Assembly (NCBI GenBank): GCA_965370955.1
Contig: CBDUWP010000002.1
Coordinates: 1 to 54,669 of the forward strand
Direction of reading: 5' to 3'
DNA length: 54,669 bases
Source: CBDUWP01 sp965370955
Lineage (GTDB): Bacteria; Planctomycetota; Phycisphaerae; Sedimentisphaerales; Anaerobacaceae
Shown here: positions 7,533 to 16,031 of the stretch, piece after piece
Layout of the letters: every line of letters begins with the position of its first letter
How positions within the stretch are numbered: the stretch's first letter is position 1
Notes under the pieces: model-generated
Databases searched by the model: none
Seen by the model: the letters and a program-made list of their open reading frames with translations, nothing else
What the model was told of the DNA's origin: nothing
Program-made: the position numbers and the translations under genes

Positions 7533-8726
7533 CTATCGCACAAAATCAAGCAATGTCACCGACATCATTTTGCCTGCGACAGCCATTGACATTTGATATA
7601 GAACCTCTCTTCTAGACAATTCAACTGATATTTCTGCAATATCGGTATCAGTCAATCTGGAGGTTTCATCTTCTGCGTTATGATCTATTTCGCTAACGGT
7701 ATTTTTGAGTCCATCGAGAAAATTTATTTTCGATCCAAGTGACACATTGGTTCTTATCAGCACTGCGTTCACTTCTTCAACTTTTTCGATAAACTCGCTT
7801 CTCATACTGATCAAAAGCACTTCCAATTGATCCGATGGCACATTGTGCGTATTAGCATATATATCTCTCATTCCGATCAGTAAATCGAAAACATCCATCG
7901 CTCCTGTGTTACAGATAACATTTTGTCCAGTTGCTGTTATGGCTGTCGTATCTACATAGAGCACTTCGCCTGTTATTGAATTCGTCACTTTTGTATTAGC
8001 ATTTCCCGGCGGCACAGCCACATCCACATGACTTGCTCCATCGTCGACAGACAATCGATATGTCCCAGCAACCGGCTCTGTAATATCCAGCCATGTAAAG
8101 CCTTTTGTAGAAGAGGTTCCACTTGCGATAGCTGCTCCCGTTTGGCCGAAGATAGTAGGTGTTGCCCGCTCATTTAAGCCAAACACATCACTTCCCACAG
8201 AGAGACCGCTGGTACTGACACCTTCTACAACCTGCACCTCTCTAGTTAAGTCACTGCCCTCGTATGACACCGAACTGATTTGCCCATTGGTATAGCTCGC
8301 CACATATGGGGCAGAATCGCTATCGGTTCCGCCAAATAAATAGCTTCCGCTATGTCTGGTATTAGCCAGTGACAACAGTTGCTCCAGCGTACTGTCAATC
8401 GATTGAATCAAAATATTCCTATTTCCATCAGTGCCGCTTGTGCTAGCCAATTCAGCTCTGACGCCAGCTAATTTTTCATTCATTTGCTGCACAACAATCG
8501 ATGATATCCCCAAAAAATCATTTATCTCCGCTATAGCTGACAGGTTACTCGTATTCACTCTTCTTTGTGCACTCAAGCCCAACACTCTATAGGCATCGGA
8601 GGGATCATCAGACGATCTGTTAATTCTTTGCCCCATAGCTTGTTCCTGCAATCTCGCTAGGGCTCTATTATGTATTCCCAGTGCAAAATTTACAGTGCTA
8701 TATATACTATTTATTGAACTTCCCAT
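7533..8726 (-). CDS. flgL: Flagellar hook-filament junction protein FlgL
   Basis: FlgL is the second junction protein between hook and filament. The 397 residues carry flagellin-like D0/D1 helices at both ends. The N-terminus has the FlgL pattern around QAMGQRINRSSDDPSDAYRV, then the region LLSLANTRHSGSYLFGGTDS typical of FlgL/FlgE junction proteins. The C-terminal helix (SVELSRREVLYQMSMAVAGK) replaces the flagellin ending. Length is normal to slightly long. Flagellin itself is ruled out by the C-terminal helix and the neighbours. AGAGG precedes the ATG. It follows flgK after 64 bases. Confidence 0.93.
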   Translation of the reverse strand: MGSSINSIYSTVNFALGIHNRALARLQEQAMGQRINRSSDDPSDAYRVLGLSAQRRVNTSNLSAIAEINDFLGISSIVVQQMNEKLAGVRAELASTSGTDGNRNILIQSIDSTLEQLLSLANTRHSGSYLFGGTDSDSAPYVASYTNGQISSVSYEGSDLTREVQVVEGVSTSGLSVGSDVFGLNERATPTIFGQTGAAIASGTSSTKGFTWLDITEPVAGTYRLSVDDGASHVDVAVPPGNANTKVTNSITGEVLYVDTTAITATGQNVICNTGAMDVFDLLIGMRDIYANTHNVPSDQLEVLLISMRSEFIEKVEEVNAVLIRTNVSLGSKINFLDGLKNTVSEIDHNAEDETSRLTDTDIAEISVELSRREVLYQMSMAVAGKMMSVTLLDFVR

Positions 8727-8790
8727 AGTAACCTCTTAATTTTCTAACTTGCCTACCTATTAGATCCAACAATAACCCATTCATGCATAT

Positions 8791-10740
8791 TTACAGTACA
8801 TCCATTAACGCTTCCAGTGTACTTTGCACCGTATTGATATATTTCGCCATTCCCTGAAACATTTGTTCATACATCATCATTTTCGCTGTTTCGTCATTGA
8901 TATCCACCCCGCTGACTTCGCTTTGCTGCATTTTCAAATTATGCATAACCACTTCCATATTTTTGACTTCTATTTCTTTTAGATATATTTTTTGGCCGAG
9001 TTCAGTAACAATATTTCGATAATATTCACCCGGCGTTATGCCTCCCAGTGCAGACATTCCAGTTGTTGACAAGCCCATCATTTTCGTGATATTTTGATTA
9101 TCGTTATAACTTGCCCCAAGTGAGCTAGCTATTTGTCCCGGGTCATTAACTATAGCGCTGCAAACCGAAATATTTGACGCTTTATTTCCGCCAAAAAATG
9201 TGTTCATTCCCGTAGCCGCCAAGAAATCAGACGTATCAGAACTCGCCAAAGCCTCTACAGTCATCACCTGTCCATTGGTAACATTTCCAGAAGCCAGCGA
9301 AATGTTAATACCGCCACCAATATCCAACAAGCTATCTGCCTCGTATCCTTCTCCTATATTGATATTATCAATAACAGTTGCTCCGATTCTAACTTCAACT
9401 TTCAGCCCTGCCGTCACTCCAACAGTTCCTGTTCCGACCACCGTACAAGTATAGGTTTGCGTATCCGTTCCGCTGTATATCCCCGACACTGAAGCTGTCA
9501 CGCCGAGATTTGTGGTTGTCGGTGTAGTTAAAACTCCCGGCAGAAAATCAAATTTATATCCAGCATCAGCCTCGATTTTCAAGGTTGCGTTACTTACAAA
9601 GGAAGTAATTCCTGTCACAGCATTGATTCTTGCCGCAACATCGCTTAGCGAATCGTTAGTAGCATTAACATCTATTTCATGCCTTGTCACTTCGCCGGTT
9701 GTTGTATTGGTTCTTCTGATATATATTTTCCCATCAACGACAGGCGGTACTTGTGACGCCAAATCACCGGTGATTCTCCAACCAGTCAATTCGGTAAAGG
9801 ATCCGTGACTTCCCAATCCCTGCACATGCATTTTATTAAAATTTGTTATCATTCCTGAGGCTAAGGTATCCAGCTGCGTTCTAATTTCTGTAATGAGTTG
9901 ATTTTTCATTACCAACAAACCGCCGAGTTCCCCCCCTGAGAATTCAGGATTAAAATTATCCGATCCTACGAGAGCAACCCCTAATTTTCCATCAGCATCG
10001 AGCCCTACTTCCAATTGACTTACAGATGCTCCAACAACGAGCGGTATCGCTCTACCTGCGACAACATTTACGACCCCATATTCTCGTCTTTGCACTTCGA
10101 CGCCCATGATTGTAGAGAGTTCGCTTATATATTGATCCCTCTGATCGACCAGAGCACTCGATTGCGTTCCGCCCATTTCCATTTCTTCTATTTGGCTATT
10201 AAGTGAGGCAATTTTATCTGAAATAATATTTACTTTCGCAATCAACTGGGTTGCTTCATTTGTAACATGCAAATCTAAATTACTGAGATAATCATCCAGT
10301 CCTCTAAACTTAGCTGTCATAGCCTGCGCCGAATAGAGAGCTTTATTTTGCCAAACATATTCCCCCGGATGCGCGGTCAAATCATGCAATGACAGAAAAA
10401 AGTCATCAAGAATTTGATTAAGCCCTCCGCCATTTGCAAATTCCCCAAAAGACGACTCAATATTTCTAAGCATATCATACTGTTGCGACAGCTCTGTCAT
10501 ATTTGACATTTGCGACAATATTTGCCTTTCCAGCAAATTATCTATTTCCCTTCTAATACCTACAACTTTGACTCCGCCGCCCAACATTGACGGACCATTT
10601 TCGATCATATAAGCTGGTGCAAAATCTACTCTTTGACGATGATATCCTTCCGTTGCGGCATTAGCGATATTGTTCGCAACAACATCGAGAGCCTTTTGTG
10701 ATGCTCTTATTCCACTGAGTCCTATTGCAAAACTAGCCAT
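8791..10740 (-). CDS. flgK: Flagellar hook-filament junction protein FlgK
   Basis: FlgK is the first hook-filament junction protein. At 649 residues it is longer than the enteric protein (about 550). The N-terminal rod/hook motif is clear (SQKALDVVANNIANAATEGYHRQRV), followed by the FlgK helical domain with ILDDFFLSLHDLTAHPGEYV. A beta-rich variable region follows, and the C-terminus has VSGVDINDETAKMMMYEQMF and a terminal helix in YINTVQSTLEALM, both standard for FlgK. CGGAG precedes the ATG. It sits between the flgN-like chaperone gene and flgL, the usual order. Confidence 0.95.
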   Translation of the reverse strand: MASFAIGLSGIRASQKALDVVANNIANAATEGYHRQRVDFAPAYMIENGPSMLGGGVKVVGIRREIDNLLERQILSQMSNMTELSQQYDMLRNIESSFGEFANGGGLNQILDDFFLSLHDLTAHPGEYVWQNKALYSAQAMTAKFRGLDDYLSNLDLHVTNEATQLIAKVNIISDKIASLNSQIEEMEMGGTQSSALVDQRDQYISELSTIMGVEVQRREYGVVNVVAGRAIPLVVGASVSQLEVGLDADGKLGVALVGSDNFNPEFSGGELGGLLVMKNQLITEIRTQLDTLASGMITNFNKMHVQGLGSHGSFTELTGWRITGDLASQVPPVVDGKIYIRRTNTTTGEVTRHEIDVNATNDSLSDVAARINAVTGITSFVSNATLKIEADAGYKFDFLPGVLTTPTTTNLGVTASVSGIYSGTDTQTYTCTVVGTGTVGVTAGLKVEVRIGATVIDNINIGEGYEADSLLDIGGGINISLASGNVTNGQVMTVEALASSDTSDFLAATGMNTFFGGNKASNISVCSAIVNDPGQIASSLGASYNDNQNITKMMGLSTTGMSALGGITPGEYYRNIVTELGQKIYLKEIEVKNMEVVMHNLKMQQSEVSGVDINDETAKMMMYEQMFQGMAKYINTVQSTLEALMDVL

Positions 10741-10768
10741 ATCTTGCTCCGTTCAATTTATTTCTTTT

Positions 10769-11290
10769 TTACACTTCCATACTCATAGAACTGTGATGAT
10801 CGCTTCTAGTAACATTACCTCTGTTGTTATATGTCCCGGTGTTTCCATTTATATAAGAAAATATATTATTGATTAGTAACCGATTAAATTTAGCACAATC
10901 TCTCAACAAAAACACTGTGGATAGATGCTGGGTCTTCAACTTCTCAGCCAATTTTTGAAGTTGATCTTTCTTTTCGGATAAATCTTGCTTGATTTGCCCA
11001 TCCAGCACAGTTTCCAGCCCTGACAATGTCACTTTATCGAGACTGCATCCAACAAGCATAGCTATTTGATTGCGAATCGATTGCCTAGCCATTTCGTTGT
11101 GCCTATAATCAGTAGATTCGGTTTTTATAGATTCCAACAGTCCTCCCAAAGCCCTATCATCTCTGGACAGAATCATATCGTACATAATTTTAAGATTATT
11201 TATGGTATCTTTTAGATGTTCGATATCCCGATCAAGAATCCCGATCATTTTCCGCACCATATTTTCCAGCGTTGCCATCGTATCGCTCAT
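10769..11290 (-). CDS. flgN: FlgN-type export chaperone for FlgK and FlgL
   Basis: The 173-residue product is helical and lacks a signal peptide. The first helix (LENMVRKMIGILDRDIEHLKD) and the central leucine-rich helices match the FlgN fold, which holds FlgK and FlgL before export. The C-terminal tail is N/S-rich and probably disordered. The start codon overlaps the flgJ stop as ATGA, and flgK follows 28 bases downstream, so position and fold both support FlgN. Sequence identity within this family is generally low, so the name rests partly on context. Confidence 0.75.
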   Translation of the reverse strand: MSDTMATLENMVRKMIGILDRDIEHLKDTINNLKIMYDMILSRDDRALGGLLESIKTESTDYRHNEMARQSIRNQIAMLVGCSLDKVTLSGLETVLDGQIKQDLSEKKDQLQKLAEKLKTQHLSTVFLLRDCAKFNRLLINNIFSYINGNTGTYNNRGNVTRSDHHSSMSMEV

Positions 11291-11661
11291 ATCACACTAT
11301 CCATACTAGAGATTTCCGAATTTTGTCCTTGTTGGCTTTCCATGTTTTGTTGGTTCATTTGCCCAGCCATATCTTTATACACTTGCTTCCACAATCCGAT
11401 TCCTCCTGCTTCAGAGAGATGATTAGCCATCAACATGCCGAACAGACTTTGGATTTGCCCTGCTGCCGGATCATCTTCGCCATCCCACTTAACCACAGTT
11501 TTATTCATTTGTTCGAGCAGTCTCACGAGCAGAATAGATTCAAAGCTTTTAGCCGCTTTTTTCTTGTCATTTTCTGTTGCACCAGTTGCCATTTTGTTTT
11601 TCCAATTGCCGATATCTTTCGGCAAAATAGAATCAGCTGATATCATTTGTGGTTTTATCAT
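11287..11661 (-). CDS. flgJ: FlgJ-type rod-binding protein (no muramidase domain)
   Basis: The 124 residues correspond to the rod-binding domain of FlgJ: KKAAKSFESILLVRLLEQMN, then QSLFGMLMANHLSEAGGIGLWKQVY, the typical pattern for the N-terminal half of enteric FlgJ. This domain caps the growing rod in the periplasm. The C-terminal glucosaminidase domain found in beta- and gammaproteobacterial FlgJ is absent, which is usual in other phyla; a separate cell-wall hydrolase would then be needed. It lies 23 bases after flgI and overlaps flgN by four bases. Confidence 0.88.
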   Translation of the reverse strand: MIKPQMISADSILPKDIGNWKNKMATGATENDKKKAAKSFESILLVRLLEQMNKTVVKWDGEDDPAAGQIQSLFGMLMANHLSEAGGIGLWKQVYKDMAGQMNQQNMESQQGQNSEISSMDSVI

Positions 11662-11684
11662 ATTAACCCTGTCATTTTTGACAT

Positions 11685-12797
11685 TTACATAATTTCTAAT
11701 TTAGCTTGTAATGCACCCGCTTTTTTCAACGCGTTGAATATAGCGATCAAATCTCTCGGCGTTGCTCCAATAGCGTTAAGTGACCTTGCCATTTCCGACA
11801 CGGTGACAGATCTGGCTACAGGTATCAAATGTCCTGTTTTTTCTTCAACATCTATAATTGTCTGCGGCACTCTTTCTGTTGTCCCTGCATCGGAGAACAT
11901 TGTTCCCGGCTGCGACACAAATTCGGTTTCTCGCACTTTTATGACCAGACTTCCCTGCGAGATAGCAGCTGCTGACATGCCAACATTTTCACCGACCACA
12001 ATAGTTCCTGTTCGTTCATTTATAACCACAACAGCCGGCATATCGACAGTGACATGTCCCTGTGTGATCCGATCGATAAACATAGAAATTTCGGACCGTT
12101 TTATATTGTCAGGTATTTTCACTTGAACGGTTCCGGCATCGACAGCCACTGCTGAGTCAGCGAAAATTTTATTGATTACTTCTGTTATTTCCAGAGCTGT
12201 TCTAAAATCGCTATTTTGCAGATTGAAAGCCACGAATCTATTTCCAGCGGCGTATGTCACGAAGTCTGCAATTTCCTCTCGTTCGACGATTGCCCCATCT
12301 GGAATACGTCCGACCAGCTGATGATTTTTGCTTATCGAGGCTTTGTCCCCTGACACAGACCATCCGCCCAGTGACACTCCGATTGGCCTTGTCACAGCAT
12401 AGACTTGATCGTCGAGTCCTTTTAGAGCTGTTGCAACTAGAACTCCGCCTTGTAAAGTGCTGGCATCGCCAATAGATGAGACATTGATATCGATTCTCGA
12501 GCCGACCCGTGCAAACGGCCCCAATTCCGCCGTCACCATAACGAGTGCTATATTTCCTCCGCCCAAATCGCTTGGCGAAAAAACCTGCCCTGATTGACGA
12601 AGTATATTGTTCAATATTCTTTTTGACGGGATAGTTGTGTCCCCTGTTCCAGCTAGACCTATCACAATACCGATTCCTGAAAGCGGGTTTCCCCTGACGC
12701 CTTGTATTGTCACGATATCTTTTATGCGTTCAGCTTGTACTGTGGCAGCAAACACAAGAGTCATCAAACATATTATTATTACAACATTTTTTTTCAT
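11685..12797 (-). CDS. flgI: Flagellar P-ring protein FlgI
   Basis: FlgI forms the periplasmic P-ring, the bushing in the peptidoglycan layer. The 370 residues start with a signal peptide (ending near TVQAERIKDIV) followed by the strongly conserved family stretch IQGVRGNPLSGIGIVIGLAGTGD. Further landmarks are the region SSIGDASTLQGGVLVATALKG and VVINERTGTIVVGENV near residue 250. The C-terminus LNAIGATPRDLIAIFNALKKAGALQAKLEIM is typical. AAGGTGA precedes the start. The presence of FlgI and FlgH implies a diderm envelope with peptidoglycan. Confidence 0.97.
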   Translation of the reverse strand: MKKNVVIIICLMTLVFAATVQAERIKDIVTIQGVRGNPLSGIGIVIGLAGTGDTTIPSKRILNNILRQSGQVFSPSDLGGGNIALVMVTAELGPFARVGSRIDINVSSIGDASTLQGGVLVATALKGLDDQVYAVTRPIGVSLGGWSVSGDKASISKNHQLVGRIPDGAIVEREEIADFVTYAAGNRFVAFNLQNSDFRTALEITEVINKIFADSAVAVDAGTVQVKIPDNIKRSEISMFIDRITQGHVTVDMPAVVVINERTGTIVVGENVGMSAAAISQGSLVIKVRETEFVSQPGTMFSDAGTTERVPQTIIDVEEKTGHLIPVARSVTVSEMARSLNAIGATPRDLIAIFNALKKAGALQAKLEIM

Positions 12798-12846
12798 AAC
12801 CGGTCACCTTGCTAATTAGCAAATATTATCCATTTGAAATCAATAT

Positions 12847-13461
12847 TTAGAAGAACCACACCCTGTCCATAATTCCGCCGAGCCATCCCGGTTTATTATA
12901 TGGAGCGCCATAACCGCTGACTTTTGTCATGATCTGAAAATCAGCCACTTTATTGCTGTCGACCGTATTCCCATAATTGATATCACTTGGCCTAACAATT
13001 CCGCTCACTTCAATGATTTGTATATCCCCTGCGATTTTTCTCGTTCTTGTTCCCATGACGACGAGATTTTTGTTCGGCATAACATCGATAACCACAACTG
13101 AGATCAAATCTGTAAACTTTCTATCGTCTTTGTAGTCAGCTTTTCCTTTGAACTCATTGCTGCTTTCGGCCGACATTTTCACTCCCGGCAGATCGGGAAA
13201 ATGTTTGATTCCCAGCTTTCCATTAAAATCAATTGAGCGATCAGTGGTTTTGCTCATATCCCTTTTCGCTTTATTATCGATTTTGCTGGCTTCCACGATT
13301 TTTATGGTAATAATATCACCTATGCTTCTAGCCACATCATCGGTATAGAGTTCTCTCATATTCCGATCTCGCTTTGCCCAGATGGACCCTGCGAAACAAC
13401 CTTGACACATTGACAGTGATATTATTATCAGCATTGAAATTGATATTTTTTTTGTTGCCAT
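12847..13461 (-). CDS. flgH: Flagellar L-ring protein FlgH
   Basis: FlgH forms the outer-membrane L-ring. The 204-residue product has an N-terminal hydrophobic segment ending in QGC, a probable lipobox cysteine near residue 22, although the preceding residues (MCQG) are not ideal. The mature part has the family pattern SIWAKRDRNMRELYTDDVARSIGDIITIKI, then the KTTDRSIDFNGKLG segment, VMGTRTRKIAGDIQIIEVSGIVRPSDI and the C-terminal WLGGIMDRVWFF. All are standard FlgH features. It sits between flgA and flgI. AAGGA lies upstream of the ATG. Confidence 0.96.
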   Translation of the reverse strand: MATKKISISMLIIISLSMCQGCFAGSIWAKRDRNMRELYTDDVARSIGDIITIKIVEASKIDNKAKRDMSKTTDRSIDFNGKLGIKHFPDLPGVKMSAESSNEFKGKADYKDDRKFTDLISVVVIDVMPNKNLVVMGTRTRKIAGDIQIIEVSGIVRPSDINYGNTVDSNKVADFQIMTKVSGYGAPYNKPGWLGGIMDRVWFF

Positions 13462-13490
13462 ATTTTTAATCCTTTTGCTCTTTCGCTTTT

Positions 13491-14486
13491 TTATAAGATG
13501 GGTGACACAGTTAAATCGCTATTGATTTTAGCCAGTATAATTCTTTTTGAATCGACATTTCTCACCTTGATGAGGTCACCGACTCTGCCCTTTTGGATAG
13601 CTTGCCCTGCTGCGGTAATCAATAGTCCCGGCCTTTCGATGCGAATTATAACCGATTGATTTCTCTTTATAACTACTTCCGCCATCACGATACTAGCTAG
13701 TTGCGGGGTTATAACGGTTCCTGCGGCAATTTTTCGCCTCGCTACGGAACCATTTCTCAAATCAACAGATGCCATCTGAGGGCTATTTAGATAAGCGGTT
13801 TTTACGACTGTATTTTGGCTGGTAAACGTTTGCCCTCTTCGGATGTCCGCTATTGCAACCAGCCTTTGGCATTTATATTGTTTTTTCAATGTCACTGTAA
13901 CAGATTTATAGATTGCCCCATCGCATATAACATCGATAGTGACTCTCGGCTGAGCATCTGATCCTGCGATTGTTTGGCTGGGGATCAATTTGACAGTGGA
14001 CATTTTCGACGGCACATGCAAATCTTTAATATTAGCCGCAGTTGACACTTTGCAGGTTAATCCCAGCGGCAAAACTTGCGTATAATAATCGATTGCTTTT
14101 TTAGCTATAAGTGCTCCCGGCACAATATTATTTTCCGCTCTAATTACAACCTTATCAGCTCCGCTAAACACGACTTTTGCCGTATTGATTTTATTGCAAG
14201 CCAATCTCGCCAAGATCATTTTTCGATCAAGCGTCATCACTTGCGAAGGTGACATTATTGTTCCTAATGGAATTTGCTCGATTTTTTCACGTGTTTTTTC
14301 ATCACCGCTGACGATGCTAATTAGCCCTATAGTGACAGCCGTTTTACTAACTGTCATTTCAGTTGGCAGATAGATTTTGATTTGTCCGGCATTAGCATTT
14401 GCGTTTGAGCTGGCGACAGCGATCGAGCTTGCCAGCATCACTACCAGCAGCAGACTCAAATATATTATATTGTTTTGTTTAATCAT
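13491..14486 (-). CDS. flgA: P-ring assembly chaperone FlgA
   Basis: FlgA is a periplasmic chaperone needed to assemble FlgI into the P-ring. The 331-residue protein has a signal peptide (residues about 1-26, ending near AVASSNANA), a variable N-terminal part and a C-terminal SAF domain with IRRGQTFTSQNTVVK, then RKIAAGTVITPQLAS, followed by the beta-clip region ITAAGQAIQKGRVGDLIKVRN, the best conserved FlgA segment. It is longer than enteric FlgA (about 220), as is common outside Proteobacteria. It lies 6 bases downstream of flgG and 29 bases upstream of flgH. Confidence 0.9.
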   Translation of the reverse strand: MIKQNNIIYLSLLLVVMLASSIAVASSNANANAGQIKIYLPTEMTVSKTAVTIGLISIVSGDEKTREKIEQIPLGTIMSPSQVMTLDRKMILARLACNKINTAKVVFSGADKVVIRAENNIVPGALIAKKAIDYYTQVLPLGLTCKVSTAANIKDLHVPSKMSTVKLIPSQTIAGSDAQPRVTIDVICDGAIYKSVTVTLKKQYKCQRLVAIADIRRGQTFTSQNTVVKTAYLNSPQMASVDLRNGSVARRKIAAGTVITPQLASIVMAEVVIKRNQSVIIRIERPGLLITAAGQAIQKGRVGDLIKVRNVDSKRIILAKINSDLTVSPIL

Positions 14487-14492
14487 TTATTT

Positions 14493-15278
14493 TTACCTTA
14501 CGATTTCGTTTGCGGTTCGCAGCATATCATCGCCAGCTTTTATTGCCCTAGAATTGATTTCGTAGGCTCTTTGTGCTGTGATCAGATTGACTAATTCTGT
14601 CACCATTTGCACGTTTGATCTTTCTAGGAAGCTCGCCTGCAGACTGCCGAAACCATTTGCGCCTGCGGTTCCTGTTACAGCTGTTCCGCTTGCAGCCGTT
14701 TCAGCTAACAGATTATCTCCTTCGCTGGACAGCCCGCTGGGGTTTGGAAATTTCACCATTTGGATTGTCCCTGCCGATGACACAGTTCCCGCCGCTGTCG
14801 TAACATTAACGGTTCCATCTTTGGCGATATCTATGGATGCGTAATCTGTTGGAATTGATATTGACGGTTCCAGATTATATCCTGACGCAGTTACTAGAGT
14901 TCCGTTTGCATTGATTTGCAACGCTCCATCTCTTGTAAATCTTGTGCTTCCATCCGGCATTGTCAATTGGAAGAAGCCGTCCCCTTGAATTGCCACATCC
15001 AGCGGCCTTCCGGTATTTTGCACTTCTCCCGGCGTAAACACTTTGGTAGTGGAGACAGTGCTTACTCCGCTTCCCACTTCTAATCCGCTTGGCGATGTAA
15101 TGCCCGATGCCACCTCTGTTCCCGCTGCTCTAAGCTTTACATAGAGCAGATCTTGAAAATTAGCTTGGCTTCTTTTGAATCCTGTTGTGTTTATGTTCGC
15201 CAGATTATTAGCTGTAACATCAACCATCATTTGCTGTGCGCTCATACCTGTCGCAGCAGTCGAGAATGCTCTTAACAT
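14493..15278 (-). CDS. flgG: Flagellar distal rod protein FlgG
   Basis: FlgG builds the distal rod. The 261 residues show the rod/hook N-terminal motif (STAATGMSAQQMMVDVTANNLANINTTGFKR, residues 6-36), a DVAIQGDGFFQLTMPDGSTRFTRDG core, and the C-terminal SFLERSNVQMVTELVNLITAQRAYEINSRAIKAGDDML that distinguishes FlgG. The length of 261 is the canonical FlgG length, whereas FlgF is usually shorter or more divergent. AGGAG precedes the ATG. It lies between flgF and flgA in the operon. Confidence 0.97.
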   Translation of the reverse strand: MLRAFSTAATGMSAQQMMVDVTANNLANINTTGFKRSQANFQDLLYVKLRAAGTEVASGITSPSGLEVGSGVSTVSTTKVFTPGEVQNTGRPLDVAIQGDGFFQLTMPDGSTRFTRDGALQINANGTLVTASGYNLEPSISIPTDYASIDIAKDGTVNVTTAAGTVSSAGTIQMVKFPNPSGLSSEGDNLLAETAASGTAVTGTAGANGFGSLQASFLERSNVQMVTELVNLITAQRAYEINSRAIKAGDDMLRTANEIVR

Positions 15279-15314
15279 AATTTGTTACTCCTATTGGATT
15301 TGCTTTTTGAACGT

Positions 15315-16031
15315 TTAGGCCATCGCCACATCGATTATGGCGTTAGCTGCTTTTCGTTTTGCTGAAATCATTTTCATATTCGCTTCGTAGAGTCTTGTCA
15401 CCATAATCATATTGACAAGCTCTTCCATCATTTGCACATTCGAGCCCTCTTTGTATCCTTGCTTAACGATAAGATTTTTTGCCGGACTCGGCTTAATTTT
15501 ATCATTTGTCGGTTTGTAATAATTATTTCCTATCGGTGCGAGCTTTTGCTCATTATCTCCGAAATCGACCAGCTTTAATTTGCCTGCACTATTTCCAGCT
15601 GCCGTGATAGTCCCATCGATTCCTACTGTAATTTCTGAATTAGCGATATCGGTTGCTATGGTAATTGGCCCGCCATCGCCTTGCACGATTCTGCCGATAG
15701 CGTCCGTTATTTGTCCATTTTGATTTCTGCTAAATGCGCCATTTCTCGTATAGACTGGCCCATTTTCTGTTTCGATAACAAAGAAGCCTTTTCCGCATAT
15801 AGCCAGATCTAATGGATTAGCTGTTTGCTCCATATTTCCTTGTGTAAAATCAAATTTTGTACTGACATTGATCTCGCTATTATTTTTCATTTTACCAGCT
15901 AGCTCTTTTGAGAATGCGTTTATTTTCCGCTTATAGCCGGCAGTTCCAACATTTGCCAGATTATGTGTAATCGTATTAAATTGTTCCGTCAAAGCTGAAA
16001 CGCTTGAACCGACATTTTCGATAACCGACAT
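15315..16031 (-). CDS. flgF: Flagellar proximal rod protein FlgF
   Basis: FlgF is a rod protein of the FlgE/F/G family. The 238-residue product has the N-terminal motif in shortened form (TEQFNTITHNLANVGTAGYKR), the internal block LDLAICGKGFFVIETENGPVYTRNG, and the C-terminal EGSNVQMMEELVNMIMVTRLYEANMKMI. It is more divergent than the downstream flgG, as expected for FlgF. The ATG overlaps the stop of the PilZ gene (TAATG), so the two are probably translationally coupled. FlgF rather than a second FlgG is the better name from size, divergence and order. Confidence 0.92.
   Translation of the reverse strand: MSVIENVGSSVSALTEQFNTITHNLANVGTAGYKRKINAFSKELAGKMKNNSEINVSTKFDFTQGNMEQTANPLDLAICGKGFFVIETENGPVYTRNGAFSRNQNGQITDAIGRIVQGDGGPITIATDIANSEITVGIDGTITAAGNSAGKLKLVDFGDNEQKLAPIGNNYYKPTNDKIKPSPAKNLIVKQGYKEGSNVQMMEELVNMIMVTRLYEANMKMISAKRKAANAIIDVAMA

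Noticed and set aside
12798..12846. Sigma54-like TGGATAATATTTGCT upstream of flgI
   Set aside because: The GG to GC spacing is nine, not ten, bases, and sigma54 is strict about this.
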